Part shown: positions 36,041 to 46,695 of the stretch, in pieces | Position numbering within the stretch: the first letter of the stretch is position 1 | How the letters are laid out: each line of letters starts with the position of its first letter | Assembly: GCF_003144325.1 (NCBI RefSeq) | Contig: NZ_PENS01000004.1 | Coordinates: forward strand, 240,529-304,528 | DNA length: 64,000 nt | From: Proteus terrae | Lineage (GTDB): Bacteria > Pseudomonadota > Gammaproteobacteria > Enterobacterales > Enterobacteriaceae | Reading direction: 5' to 3' | The notes under the pieces: model-generated | Database searches by the model: none | Seen by the model: only the letters and a program-made list of their open reading frames with translations | What the model was told of the DNA's origin: nothing | Position numbers and translations under genes: made by a program

Positions 36041-36742
36041 ATGATTTATCTACGCAAAGCAAATGAAAGAGGACACGCTAATCATGGTTGGCTAGATAGC
36101 TGGCATACCTTCTCTTTCGCAAATTATTACGATCGTGACTTTATGGGATTTTCTGCACTACGAGTTATTAATGAAGATCGCGTCATACCCGGTGAAGGAT
36201 TTGGTACTCACCCACATAAAGATATGGAAATTTTAACCTATGTGCTTGAAGGTAATATCGAGCATAAAGACAGCATGGGTAATAAAGAAAATGTTCCTGC
36301 TGGTGAGTTTCAAATAATGAGTGCAGGTACAGGTATTACTCACTCAGAATATAATCCGAATAGTGATAAAGGACTGCATTTTTACCAAATTTGGATTATG
36401 CCAAACACCGTCGGTATCACACCACGTTACGATCAACGCCGTTTTGATACGACAGTAAGCAAACAGCTTATTTTATCGCCAGATGCCCGTGATGGCTCTT
36501 TAAAAGTCTTCCAAGATATGACGCTATGGCGCTGGAACCTGAAAAAAGGTGAAAAAGCACAATATCAAGCCGAAGCGGGTCGTCATGTTTGGTTACAAGT
36601 TGTGAAAGGTAAAATAACGATTAATGACATTATTGCGACCACCAGTGATGGTGTAGCAATTGCTAATGAAGATATGATCCGTTTCGTTGGTGATGAAGAT
36701 AGTGAAATCTTACTGTTTGACTTACCTCCTGTAACAGCATAG
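36041..36742 (+). CDS. yhhW: Pirin-family quercetin 2,3-dioxygenase YhhW
   Basis: The 233-residue bicupin matches YhhW (231 residues). The N-terminal cupin holds the metal ligands in GFGTHPHKDMEILTYVLEG and ITHSEYNP. Start context is AGAAGGAAACACATT. The E. coli protein has quercetinase activity in vitro; the natural substrate is uncertain. It is monocistronic, just downstream of ryhB, and ends at a strong terminator. Confidence 0.94.
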   Translation: MIYLRKANERGHANHGWLDSWHTFSFANYYDRDFMGFSALRVINEDRVIPGEGFGTHPHKDMEILTYVLEGNIEHKDSMGNKENVPAGEFQIMSAGTGITHSEYNPNSDKGLHFYQIWIMPNTVGITPRYDQRRFDTTVSKQLILSPDARDGSLKVFQDMTLWRWNLKKGEKAQYQAEAGRHVWLQVVKGKITINDIIATTSDGVAIANEDMIRFVGDEDSEILLFDLPPVTA

Positions 36743-36804
36743 TTGGGCTATCACCCTCTAAAGCCACTTTTTCTCTAATAACCTATTTCATTTTATTTTT
36801 CTAT

Positions 36805-36840
36805 TCCCTGAAATCTTCTCGCATTTCAGGGATTTTTTTT
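36805..36840 (+). terminator. Terminator of yhhW
   Basis: TCCCTGAAAT and ATTTCAGGGA form a perfect 10-bp stem with an 8-base loop and then a run of eight T, about 60 bases after the yhhW stop. Confidence 0.9.
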
Positions 36841-36862
36841 TCAAAGCTCTCAAAAAAATAAA

Positions 36863-36900
36863 AAAACACCAAAATCACATCCTGTGAGTTTGGTGTTTTT
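36863..36900 (-). terminator. Terminator of pckA
   Basis: A long hairpin (AAACACCAAA... / ...TTTGGTGTTT, with a TCACA/TGTGA inner stem) flanked by A and T runs lies 41 bases after the pckA stop. It can work in both directions. Confidence 0.85.
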
Positions 36901-36940
36901 ATTAACATTAACGTTATGTTCTTATTAACGCTAATAGTAA

Positions 36941-38560
36941 TTAACGTTTTGGTCCAACTTTAGTCAACGCTTGACCTGCTGGGGTATCCGTATATTTATC
37001 GAAGTTTTTCACAAAGCGATCGGCAAGATCATCTGCTTTGGTATCCCATTGTGTTTTATCAGCATAAGTATCACGAGGATCTAAGATTTCGCTGTTAACA
37101 CCAGGCAATGCTGTTGGGATCTCTAAATCAAACACTGGTAATGTTTTCATCGGTGCTTTATCAATATCACCATTTAAGATGGCATCAATAATCGCACGTG
37201 TATCTTTAATTGAAATACGCTTACCTGTACCGTTCCAACCTGTATTAACCAAGTAAGCTTTTGCACCTGATGCTTGCATACGTTTTACCAATACTTCAGC
37301 GTACTGTGTTGGATGCAGAGATAAGAATGCTGCACCAAAACAAGCAGAGAATGTTGGCGTTGGTTCTGTTACACCACGTTCAGTTCCCGCAAGTTTTGCG
37401 GTGAAACCTGATAAAAAGTGGTATTGCGTCTGTTCTGGTGTTAAACGTGAAACAGGAGGTAACACACCAAAAGCATCCGCCGTTAAGAAAATAACTTTCT
37501 TAGCGTGACCTGCTTTGGAAACAGGTTTAACGATATTATCGATATGATAAATAGGGTAAGAAACGCGGGTGTTTTCTGTTTTCGAGCCATCGTCGAAATC
37601 AACAGAGCCGTCAGATAACACAACCACATTTTCTAACAATGCATCACGTTTAATTGCACCATAGATATCGGGTTCGGCTTCTTTTGATAAGTGGATTGTT
37701 TTTGCGTAACAGCCACCTTCAAAGTTAAACACACCGTCATCATCCCAACCATGTTCATCATCACCAATTAGCTTACGCTTAGGATCGGTCGAAAGAGTAG
37801 TTTTACCTGTACCAGATAGGCCAAAGAAAATAGCAACATCACCACTTTCACCAACGTTTGCTGAGCAGTGCATAGAAGCTATACCCTTAAGAGGAAGGAA
37901 GTAGTTCATCATAGAGAACATACCTTTCTTCATCTCGCCACCGTACCAAGTACCACCAATTAACTGAATGCGTTCAGTTAAATTGAAAGCAACGAAGTTC
38001 TCTGAGTTCAGACCTTGCGCCTTCCAGTTTGGATTTGTACATTTCGCTCCGTTCATCACAATGAAGTCTGGTGTAAAATTTTCCAGCTCTTCTTGTTCAG
38101 GACGAATAAACATATTTTTAACAAAATGCGCTTGCCAAGCAACTTCTGTGATAAAACGCACTTTTAAACGTGTGTCCGCATTCGCACCACAAAACGCATC
38201 GACAACAAACAAACGTTTGCCTGATAGTTGATTAGTGACTAATGATTTTAAGTCAGTCCACACTTCTTGTGAAAGTGGCTTATTATCGTTCTTACCTTTA
38301 CCCTGATCAGCCCACCATACGGTGTCACGAGTAACATCATCACGAACAATGTATTTATCTTTCGGAGAACGTCCAGTAAATATACCTGTATCAACGGCAA
38401 TAGCGCCTAACGAGGTTTGTGTACCTCGCTCGTAACCTGTTAATCCTGGCTTGGTTTCTTCATCAAATAACAGCTCATAGCTTGGGTTATAAATGATTTC
38501 ACTCGTGTCCTTAATACCGTACTGCTGGAGATCCTTAGGGGTAAGACCTTTAACGCTCAT
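36941..38560 (-). CDS. pckA: Phosphoenolpyruvate carboxykinase (ATP)
   Basis: PckA converts oxaloacetate and ATP to phosphoenolpyruvate for gluconeogenesis. The 539-residue protein has the full set of motifs: substrate site YIVRDD region, [13 protein letters not shown] (kinase-1a P-loop), GDDEHGW (kinase-2), and NTRVSYPI. It follows hslR-hslO in gene order, as in E. coli apart from yhgE, which is absent here. With acs-actP in this window it would support growth on acetate. Confidence 0.97.
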   Translation of the reverse strand: MSVKGLTPKDLQQYGIKDTSEIIYNPSYELLFDEETKPGLTGYERGTQTSLGAIAVDTGIFTGRSPKDKYIVRDDVTRDTVWWADQGKGKNDNKPLSQEVWTDLKSLVTNQLSGKRLFVVDAFCGANADTRLKVRFITEVAWQAHFVKNMFIRPEQEELENFTPDFIVMNGAKCTNPNWKAQGLNSENFVAFNLTERIQLIGGTWYGGEMKKGMFSMMNYFLPLKGIASMHCSANVGESGDVAIFFGLSGTGKTTLSTDPKRKLIGDDEHGWDDDGVFNFEGGCYAKTIHLSKEAEPDIYGAIKRDALLENVVVLSDGSVDFDDGSKTENTRVSYPIYHIDNIVKPVSKAGHAKKVIFLTADAFGVLPPVSRLTPEQTQYHFLSGFTAKLAGTERGVTEPTPTFSACFGAAFLSLHPTQYAEVLVKRMQASGAKAYLVNTGWNGTGKRISIKDTRAIIDAILNGDIDKAPMKTLPVFDLEIPTALPGVNSEILDPRDTYADKTQWDTKADDLADRFVKNFDKYTDTPAGQALTKVGPKR

Positions 38561-38710
38561 AGTTTCGCTCCTGATAAATAGACCTTTCTACGAATAATAT
38601 TAAGGTGTTACGAGTAATTAACAGCGATTGTTATCAATATTTTGAAAATTTATAATTTTTTTATGTTAAGAACGAGAGCTAATGCACAAAACTACAGAAA
38701 AATTGTTGAA

Positions 38711-38740
38711 TAAAAAAGGACGCAAAATAGCGTCCTTTTG
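38711..38740 (-). terminator. Terminator of hslR-hslO
   Basis: On the minus strand AAAAGGACGC/GCGTCCTTTT forms a hairpin running into a T tract, about 25 bases after the hslO stop. Confidence 0.85.
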
Positions 38741-38764
38741 ATAAAACAGTCTTGCTAAATCGAA

Positions 38765-39649
38765 TCAGTGCAATTCAGACTCATCCAACTTATTGATATT
38801 GTTAATATCATTCTCAGTGAAGATATAATGTGTTCCACAATATTCGCATTCCATATCAATATTTCCCTGTTCTTGCAACAGGTGGTTCACATCTTCTTTC
38901 GACAATGTTACTAATGTATTTTCACAACGTTCGCGCGAACAAGTGCAATGGAATTCAACAACTTGAGGATCATAAAGAGTGACATCTTCTTCGTGATATA
39001 AACGATGTAAGATCTCTTTAGTATCTAGCGTAAATAGCTCTTCCGCTTTAATTGTGTGTGTTAACTGTGTGAGCAATTCAAAATGTTCAGCAGTATGTTC
39101 TGCGGTGAACTCTTCTGATGCTGGCAATACTTGTAATAACATACCCGCTGCAGCTGGTTTGCCCGCTTGCATACCACTACGAATAAATACGCGCGTAGGT
39201 AACTGTTCTGATTGCTTAAAGTAGTTATCAATACAGGATTCAATAGTTTCACCATCAAGAGCAACAATACCTTGATAACGTTCACCTTTTTCAGGTGTTA
39301 CCGTGATGACCATAAAACCATTCCCGATCATCTCTTTTAAGGTACTACCCGCTTTAACATCATCCCCAATACGTGCAACACCACGCATTTGTTGATTGTT
39401 ATTTCCATTGATCACTGCCAATCGCACAGGGCCATCACCTTGTATTTGAACCGTAATATCACCTTCAAATTTAAGCGTAGCTGTTAACAAACTGGTAGCC
39501 ACCAGTAAATCACCCAGAAGGTGTTGAACTGGCTCAGGATAATGGTGATTCTCAAGCATTGATTGATAGGTTTCAGTCACATTGACCAATTCGCCACGTA
39601 CCGCGTTTTTTTCGAATAAAAAACGTGATAAAGAGTCTTTTTTAGACAT
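38765..39649 (-). CDS. hslO: Redox-regulated chaperone Hsp33
   Basis: Hsp33 becomes an active holdase when oxidants and heat release its zinc. The 294-residue protein (292 in E. coli) has the C-terminal zinc cysteines in HCTCSRERC and CEYCG and the N-terminal core with [18 protein letters not shown] segments. It follows hslR by 26 bases on the same strand as a heat-shock pair. Confidence 0.97.
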   Translation of the reverse strand: MSKKDSLSRFLFEKNAVRGELVNVTETYQSMLENHHYPEPVQHLLGDLLVATSLLTATLKFEGDITVQIQGDGPVRLAVINGNNNQQMRGVARIGDDVKAGSTLKEMIGNGFMVITVTPEKGERYQGIVALDGETIESCIDNYFKQSEQLPTRVFIRSGMQAGKPAAAGMLLQVLPASEEFTAEHTAEHFELLTQLTHTIKAEELFTLDTKEILHRLYHEEDVTLYDPQVVEFHCTCSRERCENTLVTLSKEDVNHLLQEQGNIDMECEYCGTHYIFTENDINNINKLDESELH

Positions 39650-39675
39650 GATTTTCTCTCATTTCAGGGAATCGG

Positions 39676-40089
39676 TTAATCCGATTCTTGTAAATTTGTC
39701 TGTTTGAAGCGAAGTAAGGTGCGTCTTTCCTTTTTATCGGGGCGACGTTCAGGATGAGGCATTGTTAACGCATTCATTTTTCTTGCTAAAGCAATTTTTT
39801 CTCTTTTAGCAATACTCTCTAGTGTTTCACAATAAAGAGCTTGTGCTTGGGTAGCACCTTGTCGCTGTGAACTGACCATAAGAATGGTTACCGTCCGTTC
39901 ATCATTACCTTGCCGTAGGCGTATTTCAGCGCCCTCTTCAACGATTTTACTTGGCTTACCTCTCACACCATTGTAGTGAACTTTGCCACCTTCAATCATT
40001 GTGCGAGCGATTGCGCGCGTTTTATAGAAACGTGCAGCCCAAAGCCATTTATCTAAACGGACGCCACTTTCTTGCGATTGTTGACTCAT
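39676..40089 (-). CDS. hslR: Heat-shock protein 15 (ribosome-associated)
   Basis: Hsp15 binds stalled 50S subunits that carry nascent chains and helps recycle them. Started at MSQQSQES (40089, AGGAGAAAGGG upstream) it has 137 residues against 133 in E. coli; the longer frame to 40155 has no support. The S4 RNA-binding domain is evident: VRLDKWLWAARFYKTR and GGKVHYNG. It lies after igaA and before hslO, as in other enterobacteria. Confidence 0.95.
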   Translation of the reverse strand: MSQQSQESGVRLDKWLWAARFYKTRAIARTMIEGGKVHYNGVRGKPSKIVEEGAEIRLRQGNDERTVTILMVSSQRQGATQAQALYCETLESIAKREKIALARKMNALTMPHPERRPDKKERRTLLRFKQTNLQESD

Positions 40090-40160
40090 CCCTTTCTCCT
40101 TAACTTCAACTTCTTTATGAAGGCGATAGTGTAAACACATAGCCTTCCACAACAAGGGAC

Positions 40161-42269
40161 TTACTGAGGAGGGCGATAAAAACAGTGCTCATAGTAGAGA
40201 CTGATTTTATTCATGCGTTGGTTATTTTGTCGCCGACGCCGGATGATAAGAAATAGGTTCAATATTAAGAACCCAATAGCGATAAACAATAATAACGTAT
40301 TCCCGATGTAATATAACATCGTCATCGAATCGGGCAGGCTATGTAAAAATATCTGTAACGTACCATTCGCATCAACAACCATGCCGGTTATTACGCCACC
40401 TGTATCAAAAGGTGTATGTAATAAAATATCGGATAAACGTTGTAGTTCTCGCCACTGTTCTAACGGAGTAGGTTCAAACACAGAGTTTGAACTTGAAGCG
40501 TAATCAACAAGCTGTTTTCTTTCATCACTGATTAACAGCACACCACCCGGTGGAGGACTGTTTAACAGTATTGCGGCTTTATCTATTTCTCGGTAGATAA
40601 AAGAAGATGTGGTGGTGTCGATAAGCTTTTCCAAGGCCTCAGCACTCACAGCACGCAATAAAACATTGGTTCCGGTTAATTTACCACTTTCAGCTCGTTG
40701 AACTAATGCAGCCCAATCATTGACATTACTTAGGTTAACTAACGCCATTTTAAGGCGAATACACTCATTTTCTCTTGGGCATAAATCCTGTGTTTTCAAC
40801 ACAATGCCATCAAAATTATCTAACAGATTCATCCCAGATTTAGTAATCGCTTGGCCTAAACTCGGGTTAACTCGGTTATTAGAAACGGGATGTAATTGTT
40901 CTTCAACCATATGCAATAACGCGGCAGCTTTTTCTATCGTGCTCGACTCAGGCATTGGCATGGGATTACTGTTATTCCAATAAATTCCAGAACAATCAAA
41001 AGGTGCAAAAATCGTTTTATTATTCTTACTTGATAAATTAGGTGGCATGTAGCACATCCCAACGCCTTTCGCTTGAATAATGTCTCCTACATGCAAATCA
41101 GTTGTTTCCAACTCAGTAAAATTAGTGACTAAATGAGGTTCTGTATCTTTAAGCCATGAAAAACTGAGTTTCATTGAAAGAGAAAGAGGCTGATAGAGAT
41201 ACAACATGCAAATAATAAACAGGCTCCAAAAAACGAAGATAATATTTTTAATATAGCGTTTATATGGATAATTTTTCTCTTCATCATGCAATGAAAGGTA
41301 ATTTCCTTGCTTTACAACATGATGACTTGGATACATTTCTAAATAAGTCACCTTATCAATATCGCTTTGAATATAAGGCTCCCAATGAGGCGGGTAGACG
41401 AGATCAATCCCCCCTAAAGAAACATTCTTTACCTGACCATGATCAAAGTTGCCAAAAAGCCCCCAGCGCTTTAAACGACCTTTAAAGCAGTGGATTTCTT
41501 GTTTACGAGGTTTGATCAAAGGGTTGTGGATCAGAAAAACACCAACAGCAAGAAAAGCACTACCGGTCGCTAAAATCCAAGGAAGAAAAACTTGAGGCAT
41601 CATTAAGGCTGTTAGGCACAAAGTAAGCCCTATACAAATAAAAGAACCATCCCAAAAACCAGATGAGTTATGTAATCGATATTCTTCGTTTGTTTCTTCT
41701 CGGATTTGTAATAAGTGAGCCGCATCACCTTCATTCTTTTGAATTGTTGATGAACCATTTGCCAATATAGGCTCAGAAAGCTGCTTTAAACTTAAAGCAG
41801 AAAAATGAATTTTTTCATCTTTTAAAAAATGGCCATTCACGCCAACCACGATGGGGATCGATGGGGTGCAGACAACATCAAGAACGTTTTCTTGCTGAAG
41901 ATAAGGAACAAGCAGCGGGGGGATATGAATTTCTACAGCATCAATATAGTAGCGCCAATGATTTAATCCTTCACTAGAGCCCGCAAAGCGATTAACGATA
42001 TTTCTTAATGTAGTAACGACTTCGCCTTTAATTGGCATCTCGGGGAAGTTTTGTAATGAATAGCCAGAAGAGAAGTCAGATGTACCAAAATAAGATAAAT
42101 AATCACTAATAAGCCCATAGTCATCAGAAGTGAGCTTGCGATAAGTAGGTTTAGCGAGAGATGGGAGATGATGTGAGCCATCAAGCCGCCTTCTTTTAAA
42201 GAATAGAAAGGCGGCCATTATAAATAGGCTTATCATCAAGATAGCCAATATAATGACTGATAATCTCAT
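40161..42269 (-). CDS. igaA: IgaA/UmoB, membrane inhibitor of the Rcs phosphorelay
   Basis: IgaA (called UmoB in Proteus mirabilis, YrfF in E. coli) is an inner-membrane protein that restrains Rcs signalling; in Proteus it affects flhDC and swarming. Started at MRLSVIIL (42269, GGGGAA upstream) it has 702 residues, close to 711 in E. coli. Membrane helices are seen at about 3-22, 205-250 (two), 335-355 and near 655-680, with the large periplasmic part before the last. The segment KGVGMCYMPP and the tail IIRRRRQNNQRMNKISLYYE fit the family. It is divergent from nudE, as in E. coli. Confidence 0.93.
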   Translation of the reverse strand: MRLSVIILAILMISLFIMAAFLFFKRRRLDGSHHLPSLAKPTYRKLTSDDYGLISDYLSYFGTSDFSSGYSLQNFPEMPIKGEVVTTLRNIVNRFAGSSEGLNHWRYYIDAVEIHIPPLLVPYLQQENVLDVVCTPSIPIVVGVNGHFLKDEKIHFSALSLKQLSEPILANGSSTIQKNEGDAAHLLQIREETNEEYRLHNSSGFWDGSFICIGLTLCLTALMMPQVFLPWILATGSAFLAVGVFLIHNPLIKPRKQEIHCFKGRLKRWGLFGNFDHGQVKNVSLGGIDLVYPPHWEPYIQSDIDKVTYLEMYPSHHVVKQGNYLSLHDEEKNYPYKRYIKNIIFVFWSLFIICMLYLYQPLSLSMKLSFSWLKDTEPHLVTNFTELETTDLHVGDIIQAKGVGMCYMPPNLSSKNNKTIFAPFDCSGIYWNNSNPMPMPESSTIEKAAALLHMVEEQLHPVSNNRVNPSLGQAITKSGMNLLDNFDGIVLKTQDLCPRENECIRLKMALVNLSNVNDWAALVQRAESGKLTGTNVLLRAVSAEALEKLIDTTTSSFIYREIDKAAILLNSPPPGGVLLISDERKQLVDYASSSNSVFEPTPLEQWRELQRLSDILLHTPFDTGGVITGMVVDANGTLQIFLHSLPDSMTMLYYIGNTLLLFIAIGFLILNLFLIIRRRRQNNQRMNKISLYYEHCFYRPPQ

Positions 42270-42622
42270 TTTTTCCCCATACTTATACTGATGCTGCGTA
42301 GTAACAATAACAAATTTAAAACCCTGCCTAACATAAGGCAATTCCTATTCTTTTGTTCTATTTTTTATTTAAATACAATAGATTATATTCTTGTTGCCGC
42401 GTTATAATTTATATCTCTTATCAAGTTTATATCCGCTAACAATGCTATCTTCGGGTAAAATAGCGAATCAATAAATAATAATATTCTCAAAAAATCAATA
42501 AATAACTAGGTTTGATAGCGGAGTGTACTCAATTTTTCTTTAAAAGCTAAATCTAATTGTTAGATTTATTTTGTCATTAGTGTGTTAAATTCAGGTTAAT
42601 CTCTATTCTGCCAGGGGCTGTT

Positions 42623-43174
42623 ATGAAAAAACTAAAAAAACCCAATATATTAAACGTTGATAACATCGCCCGTTCTCGATTATTTCAGATCCAATCCGTT
42701 AATCTGGAGTTTAGTAACGGAGAAAAGCGTACTTATGAGCGAATGAAACCTGCTAATCGTGAAGCCGTTATGATTGTTCCTATTATTGATGACAATCTTA
42801 TTCTTATTCGCGAATACGCCGTAGGTATCGAAAATTATGATTTTGGTTTTCCCAAAGGCGCTATTGATCCTGGTGAAAATGCCCTACAAGCCGCGAACCG
42901 CGAACTAAAAGAAGAAATTGGCTATGGTGCTCACTCATTAATAGAGCTTGCAAAGCTTTCTATGGCGCCATCTTACTTTTCTAGCAAAATGAACATTGTT
43001 ATTGCACATAACCTTTATCCAGAGCAACTTGAAGGTGATGAACCTGAACCATTGTTCCAAATACGTTGGCCTATCGCAAAAATGATGGACTTACTCGATC
43101 ATCCAGACTTCACTGAGGCTCGTAGCGTCAGTGCTCTCTTCTTAGCACATCGCTATCTATTACAAAATAAGTAG
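42623..43174 (+). CDS. nudE: ADP compounds hydrolase NudE
   Basis: The 183-residue Nudix hydrolase has the box GAIDPGENALQAANRELKEE followed by IGYG, which fits GX5EX7REUXEEXGU. NudE acts on Ap3A, ADP-ribose and NADH. The ATG has AGGGG 7 bases upstream. It lies between igaA (divergent) and mrcA (convergent), the usual enterobacterial order. Confidence 0.96.
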   Translation: MKKLKKPNILNVDNIARSRLFQIQSVNLEFSNGEKRTYERMKPANREAVMIVPIIDDNLILIREYAVGIENYDFGFPKGAIDPGENALQAANRELKEEIGYGAHSLIELAKLSMAPSYFSSKMNIVIAHNLYPEQLEGDEPEPLFQIRWPIAKMMDLLDHPDFTEARSVSALFLAHRYLLQNK

Positions 43175-43180
43175 ATAATA

Positions 43181-43208
43181 AAAAACCGGACTTTGACATC
43201 CGGTTTTT
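43181..43208. terminator. Shared terminator nudE / mrcA
   Basis: AAAAACCGGA and TCCGGTTTTT form a perfect 10-bp stem with an 8-base loop between the convergent stops; the A and T runs make it bidirectional. Confidence 0.9.
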
Positions 43209-43220
43209 ATTTTCGATTAA

Positions 43221-45755
43221 TTAGAATAGCTCGTTAGATTCACCATTATCCTCAAAAATCTTTGTTCCCACTTCATTTTTTGCTCTTTCTGTCGGTTGAG
43301 TGCCATCAATAAAATATTCTTTCATTGAAGCGCCATCACCTGCCAGTTTTCCTGTTCTTCTATCAATTTGAACAGCCACGACACCTTTTGGTACAGGCAT
43401 CATATTAACGGGTACTCCATCCAGAGCCACTTTCATAAAGTCGTTCCAAATAGGTTGCGCTGTTTTAGCACCCGCTTCACCACCACTAGCAGCGGTTCGA
43501 CCTAAATTGCGGCTACTGTCATCAAAGCCAATCCAAGCTGTGGCAACAATATTGGCACCATATCCAGAGAACCACGCATCTTTAGAGCTGTTTGTTGTTC
43601 CTGTCTTACCACCAATATCTTGGCGTTTAAGATCACGAACAGCACGCCAACCTGTACCAGACCATCCCGGCTCACCCACAAGGTTTGTTCTCAATGCATC
43701 ATGCATTAAATAAGCAAGAGGTGTACTGATAACATGTGGTGCATAAGGGCTTTCTTTTACAGTCTCAGCCAGTGGTGCTTGTTCTAATTCAATTTCAGGA
43801 GCTACATTGACAGACTGAGACTGATGAGATTGAGCAACGTTTTCCATATAGTCATCAGATAATGCAATAGAACGCATAGTATCGCCGTAAATAACAGGGA
43901 TATCAGTACAATCTGGGCAAGCTACTTTTGGTTTTGCAGTAAACAGTTCTTCACCATCAGCATTTTCAATACGTTGGATATAGTAAGGTTCAATGAGATA
44001 TCCGCCATTTGCCATAACAGCAAACCCTCGTACCATTTGCATTGGTGTAAATGATGGTGATCCTAATGCTAAAGATTCTGTTCTATCAATATTTTGATTA
44101 GGAAAACCAAAACGCAATAGATAATCAGCAGCATAATCCACACCCATTGCACGCATTGCGCGTACCATCACTACGTTTTTAGACTGACCTAAACCTTGAC
44201 GTAAACGAATAGGGCCTGCGTAAGTTGGCGGTGAATTTTTAGGGCGCCAATCTGTTCCTGCCCCAGCATCCCAACGGCTAATAGGTAAATCATTAAGCAG
44301 TGTTGATAACGTCAACCCTTTATCTAACGCCGCAGCATATAAGAAAGGTTTAATGTTTGAACCGACTTGGCGTAAAGATTGAGAAACACGGTTAAATTTA
44401 CTGATCTCAAAATCAAAACCGCCAACAAGCGCAATAATCCCACCATTGATTGGATCTAATGCAACAAATGCAGCATTAACACCCGGAAGCTGCGCTAATA
44501 CCCAATTGTTTTCGTTATTTTGACGTACCCAAATTTGCTCACCAACATGGACAACGGCATCAACTTTTGTCGGTGTTGCACCTTGAGCGGTATCAGAAAT
44601 AAATTTACGAGCCCAACGAACCGCTTTTAAATCTAGCGTAATGTTGTCACCCGTTTTTAAGATAACTTTAGCTTCTTTAGCATCCGCGGATAACACAACA
44701 GCCGGAATTAAAGGGCCATACGTTTGGATCCCTTTTAATTTCTTGTTGATAGCTTCGTTATCCCATGGCGTTTGCCCTTCACTCCATAAAACTTCTTGAG
44801 CACCTCGGTAACCATGACGCATATCGTAGTCGATAACATTGTCACGCAACGCTTTTTCTGCTGCTAGTTGATCTTTACGAACAACCGTAGTGTAGATTTT
44901 ATAGCCATCTGTATAAGCATTTTCACCATAGCGCTCATACATCTCCATTCTCACCATTTCTGTTAGATAAGGTGCAGAGAAATCAATTTGCGGTGCATGG
45001 TATTTAGCAACTATCGGCTCTGCTCTTGCACTTTCATACTGTGCACGAGTGATATAGTTCTCTTCATACATACGCTGTAAAACAATATTACGACGTTTTA
45101 AGGCACGATCATAAGAATAGAGCGGGTTAAGTGTCGATGGCGCTTTTGGTAAACCAGCAATCACTGCCATTTCATTTAGACTAAGCTCATGAACACTTTT
45201 ACCAAAGTAAACATAAGCTGCAGCACCCACACCGTAAGCACGGTTACCTAGATAAATTTTATTTAGATACAACGCTAAAATTTCATCTTTAGTAAGCTCT
45301 TTCTCAATGCGGATCGCCAAAAAGGCTTCTTTAATTTTTCGCATTAATTTCTTTTCAGGTGTCAAAAAGAAATTTCGAGCTAATTGTTGCGTGATGGTAC
45401 TTGCGCCTTGAGAGGCTTGTCCTGATGTTAATGCCACGACAACAGCACGAGTGATCCCAATAGGGTCAATACCGTGGTGTTCACGAAAACGTGTATCTTC
45501 TGTTGCAATAAAGGCATTGATAAGTTGAGGAGGCATCTCCTCCAATGTTAACGGTAAACGACGTTTTTCTCCGTATTGCGCGATCAACTCTCCGTCTGCA
45601 CTAAATACCTGCATAGGGGTTTGTAAACGAACATCTTTTAATGTCGCGACATCGGGTAACTGAGGCTCAACATACTTATACATACCGTATATCGAGGCTC
45701 CTCCCAAAATTATGCAAGCAAAAACGAAGATGAAAAAATATTTTAAGAACTTCAC
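43221..45755 (-). CDS. mrcA: Penicillin-binding protein 1A
   Basis: PBP1a is a bifunctional peptidoglycan synthase anchored by one N-terminal helix (about 5-25). The 844-residue protein has the glycosyltransferase motifs EDTRFREHHGID and GASTITQQLARN, the UB2H-free ODD-type middle, and transpeptidase motifs SNIK (Ser466, Lys469), SKN in GQSKN, and KTGTT. It is divergent from the hof operon, as in E. coli. A linker before the KTGTT region is rich in Glu, Gln and Ser. Confidence 0.97.
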   Translation of the reverse strand: MKFLKYFFIFVFACIILGGASIYGMYKYVEPQLPDVATLKDVRLQTPMQVFSADGELIAQYGEKRRLPLTLEEMPPQLINAFIATEDTRFREHHGIDPIGITRAVVVALTSGQASQGASTITQQLARNFFLTPEKKLMRKIKEAFLAIRIEKELTKDEILALYLNKIYLGNRAYGVGAAAYVYFGKSVHELSLNEMAVIAGLPKAPSTLNPLYSYDRALKRRNIVLQRMYEENYITRAQYESARAEPIVAKYHAPQIDFSAPYLTEMVRMEMYERYGENAYTDGYKIYTTVVRKDQLAAEKALRDNVIDYDMRHGYRGAQEVLWSEGQTPWDNEAINKKLKGIQTYGPLIPAVVLSADAKEAKVILKTGDNITLDLKAVRWARKFISDTAQGATPTKVDAVVHVGEQIWVRQNNENNWVLAQLPGVNAAFVALDPINGGIIALVGGFDFEISKFNRVSQSLRQVGSNIKPFLYAAALDKGLTLSTLLNDLPISRWDAGAGTDWRPKNSPPTYAGPIRLRQGLGQSKNVVMVRAMRAMGVDYAADYLLRFGFPNQNIDRTESLALGSPSFTPMQMVRGFAVMANGGYLIEPYYIQRIENADGEELFTAKPKVACPDCTDIPVIYGDTMRSIALSDDYMENVAQSHQSQSVNVAPEIELEQAPLAETVKESPYAPHVISTPLAYLMHDALRTNLVGEPGWSGTGWRAVRDLKRQDIGGKTGTTNSSKDAWFSGYGANIVATAWIGFDDSSRNLGRTAASGGEAGAKTAQPIWNDFMKVALDGVPVNMMPVPKGVVAVQIDRRTGKLAGDGASMKEYFIDGTQPTERAKNEVGTKIFEDNGESNELF

Positions 45756-45870
45756 CTTAAATTTCCCATGTAGTGTGAATTGGGCGGTTTATAAACAAAC
45801 AGTGCGTAGTATAAAGGTAACGCCACTTTGAAAATAGGCAATTACTCATCAATAGATATGGATATCATTT

Positions 45871-46695
45871 ATGGAAACACACAATTACCAGATTGGTATT
45901 GAAATTAACACTCATCATATCAATGCAGTTTTGGTATTTCAGCAGAATAATCAATGGAAGATCAGTGCATTTTGGCAATTCCCTTTACCTCTTAATGACG
46001 ATTTGAATGATATAAAATTAAGAAAAATCCTAATAGATTGGCGTAAAAAATTACCCTCTGTTAATAATGTTACGCTTTCTCTACCGGATATTTATGAAAA
46101 TTATCAAATTATCCCACTACCTCATGCTATTTCCCTTACATCAGCAGCATGTTATCGGTTAGCGCAACTACGAGCCACATCTTACACACAAAACACGAAA
46201 ATCCCTGTTAATTTTGATTATCGGCAAAATAAAGGGAAACTCGCTATTCATCTATGTCATAAACCAATTTTAGATAAGTATATTGACTTATTTTCTCGAA
46301 TAAACTTAACAATAACTGCGATTGATACCCCTGCATGTGCACTACGCTACTTAGCAACTTACCTTGATATCTCACCTCAAGATCCACTTTTATACTGTAA
46401 AAACAAAATGCTACTTTGGGTATCATCTGATGAAAACATGCCCCATTACGGCTCTCTCGCCTATGAAAACCAACAAGAACAACAAGCATGTATTGACCAG
46501 TTAATAGAAAAATATCATTGGTCATTAGAGCACTGTTACTTAACGGGTGATAATGAGGAGTATTTTAGCCAGTTAATGCCTATTTGGCCCTGTCATTCCC
46601 ACGACTTATTTAAAATAACGTCAAATAAAGATCTCATTCCACTTATTGCTTTGGGTTTGGCATTACGCCCTGAAGAGGTGTTATGTACCAAGTAA
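45871..46695 (+). CDS. hofM: HofM, PilM-like pilus assembly protein
   Basis: The 274-residue protein occupies the hofM place, divergent from mrcA, and has a weak PilM/actin-like start (YQIGIEINTHHINAVLVFQ). PilM-type proteins form the cytoplasmic part of type IV pilus or DNA-uptake assembly. In E. coli the hof genes are needed to use DNA as a nutrient. The next gene overlaps its end by 13 bases. Identity is low by eye, so position carries much of the call. Confidence 0.8.
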   Translation: METHNYQIGIEINTHHINAVLVFQQNNQWKISAFWQFPLPLNDDLNDIKLRKILIDWRKKLPSVNNVTLSLPDIYENYQIIPLPHAISLTSAACYRLAQLRATSYTQNTKIPVNFDYRQNKGKLAIHLCHKPILDKYIDLFSRINLTITAIDTPACALRYLATYLDISPQDPLLYCKNKMLLWVSSDENMPHYGSLAYENQQEQQACIDQLIEKYHWSLEHCYLTGDNEEYFSQLMPIWPCHSHDLFKITSNKDLIPLIALGLALRPEEVLCTK